NCBI GenBank assembly: GCA_934095965.1
Contig: CAKOKR010000011.1
Location: forward strand, 1 to 34,302
Direction of reading: 5' to 3'
DNA: 34,302 bases
Source: an uncultured Bacilli bacterium
Lineage (GTDB): Bacteria > Bacillota_I > Bacilli_A > RF39 > UBA660
Position 1 is the first letter of the stretch. Every line of letters begins with the position of its first letter. Made by a program: the position numbers and the translations under genes. Of the stretch, positions 7,170 through 14,151 are shown in pieces. The notes under the pieces are model-generated. The model ran no database searches, was not told the DNA's origin, and saw only the letters and a program-made list of their open reading frames with translations.

Positions 7170-7246
7170 TGGTGGCCTCGGTGAGAATCGAACTCACACT
7201 CTAACCCTTAGGAGGGGCTTGTTTTATCCTATTAAACTACGAGGTC
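7170..7246 (-). tRNA. tRNA-Arg, anticodon CCU
   Basis: A full cloverleaf on the minus strand, 77 nt with encoded CCA: acceptor GACCUCG/CGAGGCC, D arm GUUU/AAAC, anticodon arm AGCCC-CUCCUAA-GGGUU (CCU, reads AGG), T arm GUGAG-UUCGAUU-CUCAC. The acceptor stem has an A2-C71 mismatch. Confidence 0.93.
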
Positions 7247-7254
7247 ACACCATA

Positions 7255-7283
7255 ATATTAACACAAAAATAATAAATTAACAA
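7255..7283 (-). promoter_or_regulatory. Promoter for tRNA-Arg
   Basis: On the minus strand: TTGTTA (7278-7283), 17-nt spacer, TAATAT (7255-7260), 8 nt before the mature 5' end. Confidence 0.6.
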
Positions 7284-7349
7284 TAGATTTTTATAAATAG
7301 AAAAATTCTACACTTCCATATCTATTTTTTAAAAATTAATCAAAAAAAC

Positions 7350-7378
7350 TTGACATTCCATCTAATAGGTAGTAGTAT
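7350..7378 (+). promoter_or_regulatory. Promoter of the four-gene OmpA-like operon
   Basis: TTGACA (7350-7355), 17-nt spacer, TAGTAT (7373-7378). The first ATG is 25 nt downstream, with an SD around AGAGGGA. No other promoter is evident until after the fourth gene. Confidence 0.65.
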
Positions 7379-7402
7379 ATACCGAAAAAAGAGGGAATTG
7401 GT

Positions 7403-8572
7403 ATGAGAAAAAGTGGAAGTAAATTAAATGTCTTATTGTTAATTATCATGGTTATTTTGCTAGTGTATATTTTGAAAAATAATAAAGATGATAAGGTTAA
7501 AAATGATTCATCTTGTGATGCCGTTGTAATAGTGGTAGGCAATACTAAGTATTCACCTGAACCAAATTTTAGTAATATTTCTTCATTCGAAAATATAATT
7601 AAAGATGTATTTTATAATACAGAAAGTGGCAAAAAAGCAAATGTTACAATAATATCCGCAACAGAAAATCCTAAAACAATAGAAATAGATGATAAATATG
7701 ATGTTTCACCTGCAGCTAATGCTGTTGCAACAAAAGAAAATTTAAATCTATTTATAAAAGGAATAAACAAAGCTGTATCATCATCACCATCGGAATCTGG
7801 AGCCGATTATTTTGAAGCTATAAGAATTGCTGCTGAAAGTGTTAAAAATGCTAGTAATCCAATGATAATAATTTATGGTTCTGGTTTATCAGATAGTGGA
7901 GTTTTAAACTTTGCTTTTGATAATATATTAGAAAAATACAACGAGAATAATAACTACGTAAAAGATTTACTTGAAGAAAATGGTAAAATAAAAAATGGTG
8001 AATACAATAACATTCAGACAGTTTGGTATGGTGCTGGTCAAGTTGTTGGAAAACAAAAAGAATTAAAAGAATGGATAAATGTTTTAAAAAATATTTACGA
8101 TGATGCTTTAAACTATTTGGGAATAGATGTATCATTTGAACAAGTTAATGTATCATCATCTACGAAAAGTGTTAAAAGTGATTATGAAGTAAATAGAACT
8201 TTTATAGATACATTAGAAAGTGGAGATGAAATAGATTTAACTGAAAGATATGCAGAGTTTTATTCCGACAAAGATACATTAAAAAATACTGTGGAAGTAA
8301 CAAGTTATTTAACAGAATTTTCTAAGAAAATAATTAACTCTAATTCTAAACTAAAAGTAGTTGGATATCAAACAACATGTGCAACTACTAAAGATTTAGG
8401 TTATGCAAGAGCTCAAACTATTGCAAGTATTCTAATTTCTTTAGGAGTTCCAGAAGATAATATCGAAGTAGACGGTGTTGCTGGTCCACCTGATGAACGT
8501 ATTGAAAATCCAAAATGCGGTAATACAGGAATTGCTGCAGAACATAGAACAGTAAGAATTACGGTGAAATAA
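7403..8572 (+). CDS. Membrane-anchored protein with OmpA-like C-terminal domain
   Basis: 389 aa. An N-terminal membrane anchor (about 8-24) is followed by an extracytoplasmic region. Residues 38-235 look like a degenerate von Willebrand A or related alpha/beta domain (CDAVVIVVGNT; MIIIYGSGLSDSGVL), without a MIDAS DxSxS. Residues 285-389 match the OmpA/MotB-like fold (GYARAQTIASILISLGV; ending AEHRTVRITVK). The peptidoglycan-contacting Asp of OmpA (in HTD) is replaced (GYQTT), although the downstream Arg336 is kept. Cys326 and Cys372 could form a disulfide. There is no acidic residue in the anchor helix, so it is not a MotB-type proton-channel subunit. First gene of a tight operon. Function unknown. 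Confidence 0.8.
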   Translation: MRKSGSKLNVLLLIIMVILLVYILKNNKDDKVKNDSSCDAVVIVVGNTKYSPEPNFSNISSFENIIKDVFYNTESGKKANVTIISATENPKTIEIDDKYDVSPAANAVATKENLNLFIKGINKAVSSSPSESGADYFEAIRIAAESVKNASNPMIIIYGSGLSDSGVLNFAFDNILEKYNENNNYVKDLLEENGKIKNGEYNNIQTVWYGAGQVVGKQKELKEWINVLKNIYDDALNYLGIDVSFEQVNVSSSTKSVKSDYEVNRTFIDTLESGDEIDLTERYAEFYSDKDTLKNTVEVTSYLTEFSKKIINSNSKLKVVGYQTTCATTKDLGYARAQTIASILISLGVPEDNIEVDGVAGPPDERIENPKCGNTGIAAEHRTVRITVK

Positions 8573-8573
8573 T

Positions 8574-9536
8574 ATGTACAGAAATGGACTTAAGATATAT
8601 AATGCTTATGTTATTGTAAATAAAATATATAACGTTGTTTTCATCTTATTATTTTCTTTTTTGTTTTTTCTGTTAAATGTATTAATCTTCGGAACCGGAA
8701 ATATTAACTATGTTACAATCATCCATTTGATTTTATTAGCGGTTTTAGCTGCTTTTATATATACAGATGATCAAAGTTATTCCATAATTTATGCAATCAT
8801 ATTTATTGTTTTTATGATAATTTTACTTGGAATACCAACTATAAAAGAAGTAAAAACTAGTAAAGATATGCTCACTGTAGCACTACTTGTTTTTCCAATT
8901 CTTATGTTATCACTTGAAGCCGTAAGATATGGTGGTGTATCAGTGTATTTTCTTAAAATAATTGACTTTTTGAAAAGTAAAATAGACTACATTAAAATCA
9001 AAAAAGAAATAAAAAAACAAAAACTAAACATGTCAACATTTAAAACAAATACATTGCATTATGAAATTTTAGAAATAAAAAGAGATTCCATACTTGATAA
9101 AATGGTTAATGAATTTAAAGATACAAATAAAAAAATGAAAATTCAAAAAGAAGAATTATTAGAAGAAAAAAAGAATGTGGAAAAAGAAATAGTAAAAATT
9201 GAAAAAAAGATTAGCACAAACATTTCAGAAGAAAATAATACAGAATCAGCTTTTCAAAAATATTATTTACAAGAAGAAAATGAAAAGTTGCATAAAAAAT
9301 TAAGTAATGCAAAAGAAGAACTTTCAAAGAAAGTCAAAAAAATGGATGAATTAGAAATTAAAAAAGAAGCATTTTGCAAAAATACAGTATGCAGTATTAA
9401 TAAGGTATGTAATGATTTTGATATAAGAAGAAATTACTACATGAATTTTATAACTAAAGATTTATCAGAAAATTTAAAAGCTAAAGTAAATAAACCATTT
9501 AAAGAATATGAATATAACTTGAAAGGGGGCAATTAG
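8574..9536 (+). CDS. Four-helix membrane protein with coiled-coil tail
   Basis: 320 aa. Hydrophobic helices lie at about 20-40, 46-63, 69-88 and 99-117. A basic stretch (135-152) and a long, Lys/Glu-rich coiled coil (about 165-268, interrupted near 215-230) follow, predicted cytoplasmic by the positive-inside rule. I do not recognise a family. The ATG lies 1 nt after the stop of the OmpA-like gene, with GGTGA in that gene's last codons serving as SD, so the two are translationally coupled. Cys268 and Cys273 with Cys279 are clustered after the coil. Probably a partner of the other three products in one membrane complex; that is inference from gene order only. Confidence 0.72.
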   Translation: MYRNGLKIYNAYVIVNKIYNVVFILLFSFLFFLLNVLIFGTGNINYVTIIHLILLAVLAAFIYTDDQSYSIIYAIIFIVFMIILLGIPTIKEVKTSKDMLTVALLVFPILMLSLEAVRYGGVSVYFLKIIDFLKSKIDYIKIKKEIKKQKLNMSTFKTNTLHYEILEIKRDSILDKMVNEFKDTNKKMKIQKEELLEEKKNVEKEIVKIEKKISTNISEENNTESAFQKYYLQEENEKLHKKLSNAKEELSKKVKKMDELEIKKEAFCKNTVCSINKVCNDFDIRRNYYMNFITKDLSENLKAKVNKPFKEYEYNLKGGN

Positions 9537-9537
9537 T

Positions 9538-9975
9538 ATGAATTTTACAAGCAATTGGAAAAAGCCTAAAATTAAAACTAATAAAATGAAAAAAAGATTT
9601 TTGAAAAAAATTAAAAGAAGTGCCTTAAGAGAAATTAGAAAAAAGAAACTTATGGACCCAAAAGCGTTATTCTATCTACATAAGTACATAAATTCTAAAT
9701 TTGAAAAAGGTAAAACAGAAATATACACTGATTATTTCAAGGAACAAAATAAGATTGATGAATTATATGCTTTGGGTATAGCTGAAACAATTAAGCTACT
9801 TGAAGAGTATAAAATTCAAATGAATACAATGTATGAAAATGAAAAGTCATATAAAAAAGCAGCAGAAAGATTAGATAAGGAATCTTTCGTTTCGCCGTCA
9901 ATTATTGAAGATGATTATAAATTATTACTTGATGAATTTACAAAATTAAATGAAAGGCTAGATTGGAAAAATTAA
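9538..9975 (+). CDS. Small basic helical protein, unknown
   Basis: 145 aa, no membrane segment or signal. The first ~45 residues are extremely basic (KKPKIKTNKMKKRFLKKIKR), suggesting contact with nucleic acid, acidic lipid heads or the acidic coils of its neighbour. The rest is predicted helical and acidic. The start is supported by AAAGGGGG 8-9 nt upstream, in the end of the preceding gene. It lies 1 nt after the second gene and 2 nt before the fourth. No family recognised. Confidence 0.68.
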   Translation: MNFTSNWKKPKIKTNKMKKRFLKKIKRSALREIRKKKLMDPKALFYLHKYINSKFEKGKTEIYTDYFKEQNKIDELYALGIAETIKLLEEYKIQMNTMYENEKSYKKAAERLDKESFVSPSIIEDDYKLLLDEFTKLNERLDWKN

Positions 9976-9977
9976 TT

Positions 9978-10688
9978 ATGAAAGAAAGAAATGAAATAGG
10001 TTTACAAGTCCCATATTTATCACTTGTATTTATTCTTATATGTATTCTTAGTGAAGTAACAGATGCAATATTGCTTGTTGATGTTTTAAGTAGAACATTA
10101 TCATCACTGCCAACATATTTAGTGTGGATTGTTTCATGCATTACTGGTTCAATTTGTTTCTTTTCTATGGCATTTGAAGGTTTTTGTAAGGCTAGAAATG
10201 AAGAACATAATCCAATTATAGGTATAATTATCTGGGCAACACTTGGGATAGTTCTTATATGGCTTAGAATTAATTCAGCATTGTTTGATTTTGTATCTAT
10301 AGAAGAATTTTTTCGAAGTCGAGATGTTACGATGGGAATACTCCAAATAGTGTTATATTTAGGTACAGGTTTTATGACTTATGCTTGTTCTAAAAAAATA
10401 ACTAAAGCAGTTATTTGTGAATATTTTTTAACTAAAATAAAATATAAGAAAAATTACGAATACTTGGAAGATTTAAAAACAGAAATAATGCTTAATATAT
10501 CATGTCTTCGTAATTATAGTTTATATACGAACAGATTAGATAATTATTATGACAAAATGGATGGAGAAATAGAATTCTGCAAAAAAGAAGTTGAAGCTTT
10601 AGTGGAATCCAAAATGGCATGTTATGTTGAACCAGATATTATGGATAAAATGTATAAATATAGTATTCGCAAAAGTAAGAGTGAATAA
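9978..10688 (+). CDS. Four-helix membrane protein with cytoplasmic tail, unknown
   Basis: 236 aa from ATG 9978. An in-frame TTG at 9963 would overlap the previous gene and is less likely. Hydrophobic helices at about 12-36, 46-68, 79-98 and 117-137 are followed by a ~100-residue polar, helical tail rich in Lys, Glu and Tyr. The overall plan, four helices then a helical tail, echoes the second gene of the operon without obvious sequence identity. No family recognised. An intrinsic terminator follows within 20 nt, closing the operon. Confidence 0.7.
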   Translation: MKERNEIGLQVPYLSLVFILICILSEVTDAILLVDVLSRTLSSLPTYLVWIVSCITGSICFFSMAFEGFCKARNEEHNPIIGIIIWATLGIVLIWLRINSALFDFVSIEEFFRSRDVTMGILQIVLYLGTGFMTYACSKKITKAVICEYFLTKIKYKKNYEYLEDLKTEIMLNISCLRNYSLYTNRLDNYYDKMDGEIEFCKKEVEALVESKMACYVEPDIMDKMYKYSIRKSKSE

Positions 10689-10705
10689 TTGATTAATCGT
10701 AAATT

Positions 10706-10733
10706 TAGGTATGGTTTTCCATATCTATTTTTA
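10706..10733 (+). terminator. Terminator of the four-gene operon
   Basis: TAGGTATGG (10706-10714), loop TTTT, CCATATCTA (10719-10727), then TTTTTATT. Nine base pairs with one G-U. Confidence 0.75.
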
Positions 10734-10782
10734 TTGAAAAAATGTTACATATATGATAAACTAATATTGATAGTAGAGTGTG

Positions 10783-10918
10783 ATGTATATGAAGAAAAAA
10801 GGAAGAAAACACAAGCACAGGTAACTTCTTAAATAGTGTCTTAGTACTAACTTTATTTATAGTAAGTATAATAATATTTGTTATAAGTAACAAAAACAAA
10901 GTATTTAGAAAAATTTAA
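10783..10918 (+). pseudogene. Frameshifted mini-gene for a single-helix peptide
   Basis: ATG TAT ATG AAG AAA AAA GGA runs only 13 codons to a TAA at 10822. If one A of the six-A run (10795-10800) is removed, the frame instead reads on for about 44 codons: a Lys/Glu head, then LTLFIVSIIIFVISNKNKVF and a stop at 10916-10918, directly before a strong terminator. A hydrophobic helix flanked by basic residues, plus a promoter-like TTGAAA/TAAACT upstream (10735-10763) and the terminator, suggest a real small membrane peptide gene. It is disrupted, phase-variable, or mis-assembled by one base. Confidence 0.45.
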
Positions 10919-10920
10919 TG

Positions 10921-10941
10921 AGTGACTTTTGTCACTTTTTT
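10921..10941 (+). terminator. Intrinsic terminator
   Basis: AGTGAC-TTTT-GTCACT (10921-10936) followed by a T run. It closes the mini-gene transcript and separates it from the surface protein promoter. Confidence 0.82.
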
Positions 10942-10953
10942 CTTTTCCACTTA

Positions 10954-10983
10954 TTGACCATAGAACACAATTTGTGTTACAAT
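10954..10983 (+). promoter_or_regulatory. Promoter with palindromic operator for the 524-aa surface protein
   Basis: TTGACC (10954-10959), 18-nt spacer, extended -10 TGT-TACAAT (10978-10983). The spacer contains a perfect 7-bp inverted repeat AACACAA-T-TTGTGTT (10964-10978), well placed for a repressor. A second hairpin, AGTATGA/TCATACT (10997-11019), lies in the leader before the SD AAGGAAG. Confidence 0.7.
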
Positions 10984-11038
10984 AGGTATTGTATAAAGTA
11001 TGATAATAATAGTCATACTAAAAGTAAGGAAGTAATTT

Positions 11039-12613
11039 ATGGAAAAGAAAAAAGTAAAACTATTTAGTGCAATAGCACTAGTGGCACTAGCACTTCTAGT
11101 AGTCGGTGCAACATATGCATATTTTCAAAACCAATATGGTTCTGCATCTAATGCAGATGTTAGTGTTACAACATATACAACAGACATGTTAACATTTGAA
11201 ACAGGTGATGCAATAAACATCTCTGCAGATCAAGCTACTTTTGCACAAGGAAAAGGTAATAGAACTGGTTCAACATTTGCTAGAGCAACTCTTACAGCAA
11301 ATAACAAAACGAATACTGCAACTGCAAATTATTATGTATATTTAAATATTGAAAATAATACATTTGAATATTCAATAGATGAAAGTACACCAGAATTAAT
11401 ATTAACAGTTACAAATAGTGCAGGAACAGAAGTAACAGATATATCAGGATTAACACATACATCAGTAACAGATGGAAGTGGAACAACAATATCAGGATAT
11501 GATATAACAAATAAATCAGGACTTATAACACTATTTAATAATAGAAAAATAACAGCAAGTCCAAGTAAAGAAGAAACATGGAATATAAAATTAACATTTG
11601 TAAATTATAATAAAGATCAAAATGGTAATGCAGGAAAAAGTATGAGTGCAAAAGTGATGATACAAAAACAACCAATAGTTACAACTTTAGCATCATATAT
11701 TACAAATCTTTACACAGGAACTCAAGGTAAAAATGGTATTTATTATCATGATGCAAGCTTAACAAATGGAGCAAATGATAATTCATACAGATTTGCAGGA
11801 GCAAGCGAAAGTGTAAATAATTATGTATGCTTTGGTTCAACTGAAAGCCCTTGCCCAGAAGATAATTTATATAGAATAATCGGAGTATTTGATAGACAAG
11901 TTAAATTGATAAAAGCAACAGAAGCTACAAGTACTTTACTAGGCACTGACGGTGCCTACGTTTCAGATACTACTTATAAATGGTCAAATTTAATTACTTG
12001 TACAAGTAATACAACAGCATATATACATGATAGTAATGTTATAAGACTTGCAAATAAGAACATTATTGGAGCCCCAAGTGTCGGTGGAACAGGCTGCAAT
12101 AAGTGGGAATATTCAACTCTTAACACAGTGAATTTAAATGCAAATTATTTAAATAAAATAGGTACAACATGGTCAAATTTAATTGAGGATACTACATGGA
12201 AAGTAAGTGGACATTCAACAGGGGAGGTAACACCAAAAGCAATGTATACTGCAGAAATAACAAATGCCACAAAGATATATGGACCAGAAAATGGTACATC
12301 AAAAATAGGATTAATGTACGTAAGTGATTATGGATTTGCGGCAGACCCGAGTGCATGGACATCAAATTTGAGTTCTTATAATACTCCAGCAATAAAATCA
12401 GTCAATTGGATGTATATGGGACTTGAAGAATGGACAATTACGCCTCGCTCTTCGAACAGAAGCAATGTGTTCCTTTTAGGCAACAACGGCGGTTTGAGCA
12501 CGAACAGCGTGGAAATCGGGTATGGTGCCCGTCCAGTCTTGTATCTAAAAGATTCTGTAGCATATGCTGGAGGATCTGGAACTAAAGATTCGCCAATAAC
12601 ATTGGTAATATGA
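11039..12613 (+). CDS. Secreted surface protein with SipW/TasA-type signal and putative DGR-like variable C-terminus
   Basis: 524 aa. The N-terminus (MEKKKVKLFSAIALVALALL then VVGATYAYF) is a TasA/camelysin-type signal likely processed by a SipW-like peptidase; the mature part would begin near residue 30. Residues ~30-210 are a Thr/Asn-rich beta region. Residues ~215-524 are homologous to the 382-aa protein at 18081 (shared YTGTQG, IYYHD.SLTNGA.DNSYRFAG, LYRIIG, IGLMY.SDYG.A..PSAW, then EW.I...). The C-terminal stretch 466-502 is encoded by unusually GC-rich, C-ending codons (12441-12540, 54 G+C in 100 by hand count), between the constant flanks EEWTI and ARPVLYLKD. This resembles variable regions of diversity-generating retroelements. 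No sortase motif, and no reverse transcriptase in the window. The stop TGA is followed directly by TAA. Confidence 0.82.
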   Translation: MEKKKVKLFSAIALVALALLVVGATYAYFQNQYGSASNADVSVTTYTTDMLTFETGDAINISADQATFAQGKGNRTGSTFARATLTANNKTNTATANYYVYLNIENNTFEYSIDESTPELILTVTNSAGTEVTDISGLTHTSVTDGSGTTISGYDITNKSGLITLFNNRKITASPSKEETWNIKLTFVNYNKDQNGNAGKSMSAKVMIQKQPIVTTLASYITNLYTGTQGKNGIYYHDASLTNGANDNSYRFAGASESVNNYVCFGSTESPCPEDNLYRIIGVFDRQVKLIKATEATSTLLGTDGAYVSDTTYKWSNLITCTSNTTAYIHDSNVIRLANKNIIGAPSVGGTGCNKWEYSTLNTVNLNANYLNKIGTTWSNLIEDTTWKVSGHSTGEVTPKAMYTAEITNATKIYGPENGTSKIGLMYVSDYGFAADPSAWTSNLSSYNTPAIKSVNWMYMGLEEWTITPRSSNRSNVFLLGNNGGLSTNSVEIGYGARPVLYLKDSVAYAGGSGTKDSPITLVI

Positions 12614-12674
12614 TAACCTTAGGTTAGCACGGATGGCGGGAGTATCCGCTTCGCACCGCCGATGCTAAGTTATC
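12612..12674 (+). other. GC-rich folded element after the variable surface protein
   Basis: GATAAC/GTTATC (12612-12617 with 12669-12674) and TTAGCA/TGCTAA (12624-12629 with 12663-12668) form nested arms with a 6-nt bulge. Inside, CGGAT/ATCCG (12630-12634 with 12644-12648) forms a hairpin whose loop GGCGG can also pair with CCGCC (12656-12660), a possible pseudoknot. 26 of 40 bases in 12621-12660 are G or C. No U-tract follows, so it is not a standard terminator. Its place just after a suspected variable region fits the stem-loop that assists DGR mutagenic homing. Confidence 0.6.
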
Positions 12675-12731
12675 AACATACTTATATCACTCCTTATCTA
12701 TTATGAGATAATACAAGTATAACAAAAATAA

Positions 12732-12779
12732 TCATAAATATCTTAAAATTATGACTTTTTAACTTTAAAATATTTATGA
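12732..12779. repeat. Inverted repeat in the convergent intergenic region
   Basis: TCATAAATAT (12732-12741) and ATATTTATGA (12770-12779) are perfect reverse complements, separated by 28 nt of AT-rich sequence. Role unknown; possibly transcript-end processing for the convergent surface protein and spoVB genes. Confidence 0.5.
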
Positions 12780-12794
12780 ATTTTATTATACAAT

Positions 12795-14081
12795 TTATAT
12801 ATATTTCTTTAAATGCTTAAAATTAAAGAATACTACAAAGAATATATTAATTATTTCTGCTATAACTAAACTATATATACCTATATGACAAAGTGATAAA
12901 ATAGCCATGATAAAAAGTTTAATAATAACACCATACAAGGTTATATTCATTGTAATTTTGGCATATCCTAAAGCCTGAAGACTTGATGTTAAAACTCCTT
13001 CTAGGTAAAATAATACAAAAAATGGTGCTAATACTTTTATATAATCACTACCTTTGGTAGTGTTATATAAAGAAAATAATAATTTATCTCTGAATATAAA
13101 AATCAATAATGAGAAGAATATACCAATTATTAATGAAAAAATAATACTCTGGTGTATTCTTCTTTTTACCATCTTTAAATTATTATTACCATTAAATTTA
13201 CTAATCTCTGGTAAAAGTGATGTAGCAATAGCACCGATAAAAAAACTAGGCATAGTTAAAAGTGCAAGTGAATATGCATTATATGCTCCATATTCACTTA
13301 AAATATAGCTATTGTTATAACCACTAAACAAAAGTAAATTAGTTAAAATAATTGGTTCAAAAAAATATCCAATATTACCAATAATTCTTCCAGATACCGT
13401 AGGTATTGATATATCTAATATATCTTTAGTTATTTTTTTACTGGGAAGTATTTTAGTGTTAAAATTAATTTTCTTCGGTAAGAAAAATAAAAATACAATA
13501 ATTGAACTAATCTCAGAGATAATTGTAAGAAGAATTAAACCAAGTATTGCAAGCATATCACTTTCCCTCTTTAAAATAGGAAGTACCACTAATATAATGA
13601 TTAATCTAACAATTTGTTCAATGATATTACTTGTTGCATGTGGTACCATATTTTGTTTACCAGCAAAATATCCTTTTAAAACACTAGAAATAGAAACAAA
13701 AGGTAAAGTAAGGGCAAAAGCCATAATAATTGGACTTGCCTTAGGTTCCTTCAAAAGATTAACAGCTAAAAAATCTTTTGTTAAAAAAATAACAAATACT
13801 AAAACAAGATTAATGCTTATAATTAAAAATGCTGCACTAGTAAGTATTCTTATAGATCTTCCTTTATTTTCTGAAACAAGCTTAGATATAGAAATAGGTA
13901 TAGCAAGTGTTGCAATAGTAAGTAATAAAGAATATGTTGGAACAGCTATTGAATATAAACTAATTCCATATTCTCCGATAATTCTAGTATAAATAACTTT
14001 TATAATAAATCCAAGTATTTTAGTAAGAAAACCACTTAAAATTAGTATTAATGTGGATTTAATAAATAGATTTTTTTTCAT
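12795..14081 (-). CDS. spoVB: SpoVB/MurJ-type polysaccharide (lipid II) flippase
   Basis: 428 aa, about 12 membrane helices, MOP/MATE-superfamily flippase. It matches SpoVB features: GFLTKILGFIIKVIYTRIIG at the start, repeated short basic loops, and LKGYFAGKQNMVPHATSNIIEQIVR (here split across residues ~140-165), the most recognisable SpoVB stretch. SpoVB is needed for spore cortex synthesis in B. subtilis, probably moving lipid-linked precursors. It is shorter than B. subtilis SpoVB (about 518 aa), so one or two terminal helices appear absent. SD AAAGGAG lies about 12 nt before the ATG, slightly long. Divergent from rel. A vegetative MurJ-like role is possible. Confidence 0.8.
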   Translation of the reverse strand: MKKNLFIKSTLILILSGFLTKILGFIIKVIYTRIIGEYGISLYSIAVPTYSLLLTIATLAIPISISKLVSENKGRSIRILTSAAFLIISINLVLVFVIFLTKDFLAVNLLKEPKASPIIMAFALTLPFVSISSVLKGYFAGKQNMVPHATSNIIEQIVRLIIILVVLPILKRESDMLAILGLILLTIISEISSIIVFLFFLPKKINFNTKILPSKKITKDILDISIPTVSGRIIGNIGYFFEPIILTNLLLFSGYNNSYILSEYGAYNAYSLALLTMPSFFIGAIATSLLPEISKFNGNNNLKMVKRRIHQSIIFSLIIGIFFSLLIFIFRDKLLFSLYNTTKGSDYIKVLAPFFVLFYLEGVLTSSLQALGYAKITMNITLYGVIIKLFIMAILSLCHIGIYSLVIAEIINIFFVVFFNFKHLKKYI

Positions 14082-14097
14082 TACTTGTTATTTCTCC

Positions 14098-14126
14098 TTT
14101 AAATAAAGCCCATTTTGTTATATAAT
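14098..14126 (+). promoter_or_regulatory. Promoter for rel
   Basis: TTTAAA (14098-14103), 17-nt spacer, TATAAT (14121-14126). The rel SD and TTG start follow about 20 nt later. Confidence 0.55.
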
Positions 14127-14151
14127 AAATATATGTTGGAAGGTGATTATT

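Noticed and set aside
7851..8135. 94-codon minus-strand frame
   Set aside because: Antisense to the OmpA-like gene, with no SD and no recognisable protein pattern.
7403..10688. Zorya or MotAB-type ion-driven system
   Set aside because: The anchor helix of the OmpA-like protein has no acidic ion-binding residue, no MotA-like signature is visible in either four-helix protein, and no helicase/nuclease follows.
12615..12674. Ordinary Rho-independent terminator
   Set aside because: The element is strongly structured, but no U-tract follows either arm.
13456..13992. 178-codon plus-strand frame
   Set aside because: It lies wholly antisense to spoVB, has no SD, and its composition is that of a complementary-strand shadow.
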